NCBI GenBank assembly: GCA_929200255.1
Contig: CAKMYZ010000001.1
Coordinates: 124,001-188,000, forward strand
Reading direction: 5' to 3'
DNA length: 64,000 bases
Origin: an uncultured Alphaproteobacteria bacterium
Lineage (GTDB): Bacteria > Pseudomonadota > Alphaproteobacteria > Rhodobacterales > Rhodobacteraceae
Under the pieces are notes generated by a model. The model did no database searches. It was not told the origin of the DNA and saw only the letters and a program-made list of their open reading frames with translations. Each line of letters begins with the position of its first letter. Within the stretch, counting starts at the first letter, position 1. This document shows, one piece after another, positions 62,064 to 64,000 of the stretch. A program made the position numbers and the translations under genes.

Positions 62064-63281
62064 ATGACAGAGCGCTTCCACGGCAGTTTCACCCAGCAAG
62101 AGCCAATCCCTGATGAAGGGATTGCCGCGGCCAATGTGGTCATGCAATCCGGTCGTCTGCACCGCTACAATACCAGCGGCGATGAAGTGGCTGAGGCGGC
62201 ACTGCTTGAACAGGAATTCGCCGCCAGCGTCGGGGCGAAGTATTGCCTTGCCGTGGCCTCGGGTGGCTATGCGATGACAACGGCCTTGCGCGCCTGCGGT
62301 GTGGGGCATGGCGACAAGGTTTTGACCAATGCCTTCACCCTGGCCCCGGTTCCCGGTGCGATTGCGGCGGTCGGTGGCGTGCCGGTCTTTGTCGGTGTGA
62401 CCGAAGATCTGGCGATTGACCTTGCCGATCTGGAGGCCAAACTGGACCAGGCGCAGGTTCTGCTTCTCAGCCACATGCGCGGGCATATTTGCGATATGGA
62501 ACGTCTTATGGCGATCTGTGATACCGCCGGTGTCACGGTGATTGAGGACTGCGCCCATACGATGGGGGCCGCCTGGGACGGTGTGCCATCCGGGCGATGG
62601 GGGCGGTTTGGCTGCTACTCCACGCAAACCTACAAACACATCAACTCGGGCGAGGGTGGTTTGCTGATTTGCGATGGCGCCGAAGACATGGCCCGCGCGA
62701 TCATGCTGTCGGGCAGTTACATGCTGTTTGAGAAGCACTGCGCGGCGCCGCCGGTCGAAACCTTTGCGCAGATCAAATATGAAACGCCGAATATCTCGGG
62801 CCGGATGGACAATCTGCGCGCGGCGATCCTGCGCCCGCAGCTGCGCGATCTGGGGGCGCAGGCGGCGCGCTGGAATGCCCGTTACCGCGTGTTGGAGGAC
62901 GGTTTGGCCGATACCCCCGGCCTGCACCTGATCCCGCGCCCCGCAAAGGAACAATTCGTGGCCTCATCCTTCCAGTTCTTGCTGCTGGATTGGGACGCAC
63001 CTGCCGTGGCCGATGTGTTGGCGCGCTGTGCCGCGCGCGGGGTAGAGCTGAAGTGGTTCGGCGGGGCAGAACCTAAGGGTTTCACCTCGCGCTATGACAG
63101 CTGGCGCTACGCACCGTCCGGCCCGATGCCCGCATCCGACCGTGTGCTGGCAGGTGTGATTGACATGCGGCTGCCACTGACCTTTAGCGAAGAGGATTGC
63201 GCGCTGATTGCAAGGATCATCCGGGCGGAGGTTGGTGCGGTCCATCAAATGAGTGGAACGCAATCAGCGGCGCCTGGTTAG
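62064..63281 (+). CDS. DegT/DnrJ/EryC1/StrS family aminotransferase
   Basis: 405 residues, PLP-dependent fold type I. Sequence landmarks: YCLAVASGGYAMTTALRACG near residue 65, IEDCAHTMGAAW (PLP Asp) near 160, and the Lys of TYKHINSGEGG near 192. The family puts amino groups on nucleotide-linked sugars. No sugar-biosynthesis genes follow in the window; glmU/glmS lie nearby but on the other strand. The ATG at 62064 lacks an obvious ribosome site. Confidence 0.88.
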   Translation: MTERFHGSFTQQEPIPDEGIAAANVVMQSGRLHRYNTSGDEVAEAALLEQEFAASVGAKYCLAVASGGYAMTTALRACGVGHGDKVLTNAFTLAPVPGAIAAVGGVPVFVGVTEDLAIDLADLEAKLDQAQVLLLSHMRGHICDMERLMAICDTAGVTVIEDCAHTMGAAWDGVPSGRWGRFGCYSTQTYKHINSGEGGLLICDGAEDMARAIMLSGSYMLFEKHCAAPPVETFAQIKYETPNISGRMDNLRAAILRPQLRDLGAQAARWNARYRVLEDGLADTPGLHLIPRPAKEQFVASSFQFLLLDWDAPAVADVLARCAARGVELKWFGGAEPKGFTSRYDSWRYAPSGPMPASDRVLAGVIDMRLPLTFSEEDCALIARIIRAEVGAVHQMSGTQSAAPG

Positions 63282-63347
63282 CCACCTCTGGTATCCGGGC
63301 GCGTGACGGGCTTTAACCCAATATCGTATGACAGAGGATATGTGCCG

Positions 63348-64000
63348 ATGCCTTGGATAATGGACTACTTTGGCGGTCGGACGCCACACATTAGCACGGA
63401 TGCAGTTGATCCAGAAACTGATAGGCCATGGCAAGACGCTGTCGGCTTGGATAAGGCCGTTGAAGTTGCGTGCGTTTTTCACGGTGATGAGAAGTTATTT
63501 GACCGCACAGACCTGCCATTGGGTTTCATTTTAGCAAAGCCTCGGAAAGCGTTTCCCGATATGTGGGCTGCGCAGGACAGTTTGATGATCATTTCCGATG
63601 CTCTGCGCGACCTCATCGAGGCGCATGATCCGGGCGTTCATATGATCTGGCCGGTCACCATGCAGACGAAGCGTGGTGAACGGTATCCCGGGCCGTTCTT
63701 TGGCTTGGTTCCGATGGTGCATGCAGCTGCAATCTCGGAAAAACACGGCAAGGTCATGGTGTCAGAAGAGAAGTTGATCCCCGCAACGCCGATTATTCGG
63801 GAACATATCAGCCCGCGGACAACGCGCCTCAGTGGTCATGACACAGGCCATGTGTATCCAAGCAAATTACCAAGCGCACATATTTGGTGGGATCACGGCC
63901 TGACCGACAATTATCTGTTGATCTCGGACGCGCTGCACGGTGCGATCAAGGACGCAAAGCTAAAAACCCTACATTTCGAAAAACTCTCACTCGTTCCGGA
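63348..64000 (+). CDS. Imm11 (DUF1629)-like protein, cut by the window end
   Basis: The frame is open from ATG 63348 (GAGGA at 63334-63338, 9-base gap) to the last base, 217 codons. It begins MPWIMDYFGGRTPHIST. The C-terminal visible part (HIWWDHGLTDNYLLISDALH, then AIKDAKLKTLHFEKLSLV) resembles the Imm11/DUF1629 pattern in which a displayed residue segment is followed by S-D-x-L and a short helix-strand end. An internal similar stretch (DMWAAQDSLMIISDALRDLI) suggests a repeated unit. Such proteins are immunity factors of polymorphic toxins or of unknown role; no toxin is visible here. Confidence 0.5.
   Translation, partial: MPWIMDYFGGRTPHISTDAVDPETDRPWQDAVGLDKAVEVACVFHGDEKLFDRTDLPLGFILAKPRKAFPDMWAAQDSLMIISDALRDLIEAHDPGVHMIWPVTMQTKRGERYPGPFFGLVPMVHAAAISEKHGKVMVSEEKLIPATPIIREHISPRTTRLSGHDTGHVYPSKLPSAHIWWDHGLTDNYLLISDALHGAIKDAKLKTLHFEKLSLVP

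Noticed and set aside
61995-62954. 319-codon minus-strand frame opposite the DegT aminotransferase
   Set aside because: Antisense to a protein with intact PLP motifs; composition typical of shadow frames.
1-64000. CRISPR arrays, prophage, rRNA or replication origin
   Set aside because: No evenly spaced direct repeats, phage structural genes, rRNA or DnaA-box clusters were seen on reading both strands.

Overview
The window looks like a chromosomal segment of an alphaproteobacterium of the order Rhodobacterales (Roseobacter group). This rests on the family content (TctCBA, DctQM, three oligopeptide ABC systems, the order SPOR lipoprotein - dacA - tmk - holB - tatD - MBL hydrolase, single-chain PntA), the moderately high GC, and the dense packing with ATGA and TGATG gene overlaps. 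The genus is not resolved.

Layout. 1-12300 (+): a gene end, then two complete dipeptide/oligopeptide ABC operons. The first carries a fused double ATPase. The second carries an Xaa-Pro-type M24 peptidase and separate ATPases. 12460-16570 (+): a universal stress protein and a TctCBA tripartite carboxylate transporter. 16600-19110 (-): a ketopantoate-reductase-like enzyme and an oxalyl-CoA-synthetase-like ligase. 19311-19400 (-): tRNA-Ser(UGA). 19625-26105 (+): a housekeeping run with a SPOR lipoprotein, D-Ala-D-Ala carboxypeptidase, thymidylate kinase, DNA polymerase III delta', TatD, an MBL phosphodiesterase and an AEC exporter. 26102-28228: an accessory islet with a DUF1330 gene cut by a decayed ISL3 element and three unknown minus-strand genes. 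28229-31687 (+): sitABCD Mn/Fe uptake behind a Fur/Mur-type operator.

31684-35568 (-): a PqiA-PqiA-PqiB-PqiC lipid transport system. 35686-38380 (+): an FAH-family hydrolase and a TRAP transporter without its binding protein. 38361-42250: a small P-loop kinase, a YihY protein, and an SDR - small membrane protein - kynureninase operon. 42547-45657 (+): pntAB, followed by a perfect palindrome and a strong terminator. 45979-51796 (-): a third oligopeptide ABC operon, with a structured 3' end. Divergent from it (52008-55725, +) are an ArgE-like deacylase, a FAD amino-acid oxidase-like protein and an M20 amidohydrolase, which suggests import and deacylation/oxidation of peptide-like or N-acyl amino acid compounds. 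55788-64000: moaA, a lipoprotein, the glmU-glmS-alkD-like operon (UDP-GlcNAc synthesis), gph, a DegT aminotransferase and the start of an Imm11-like gene cut by the window end.

Overall the segment is dominated by nutrient uptake. Recurrent design features are GC-rich hairpins just after three of the binding-protein genes, and convergent genes whose stop codons overlap by exactly four bases. I saw no CRISPR array, prophage, rRNA or replication origin. No clearly new defence or toxin system is evident. The most unexplained parts are the 26-28 kb islet and the folded 3' region at 45.8 kb.
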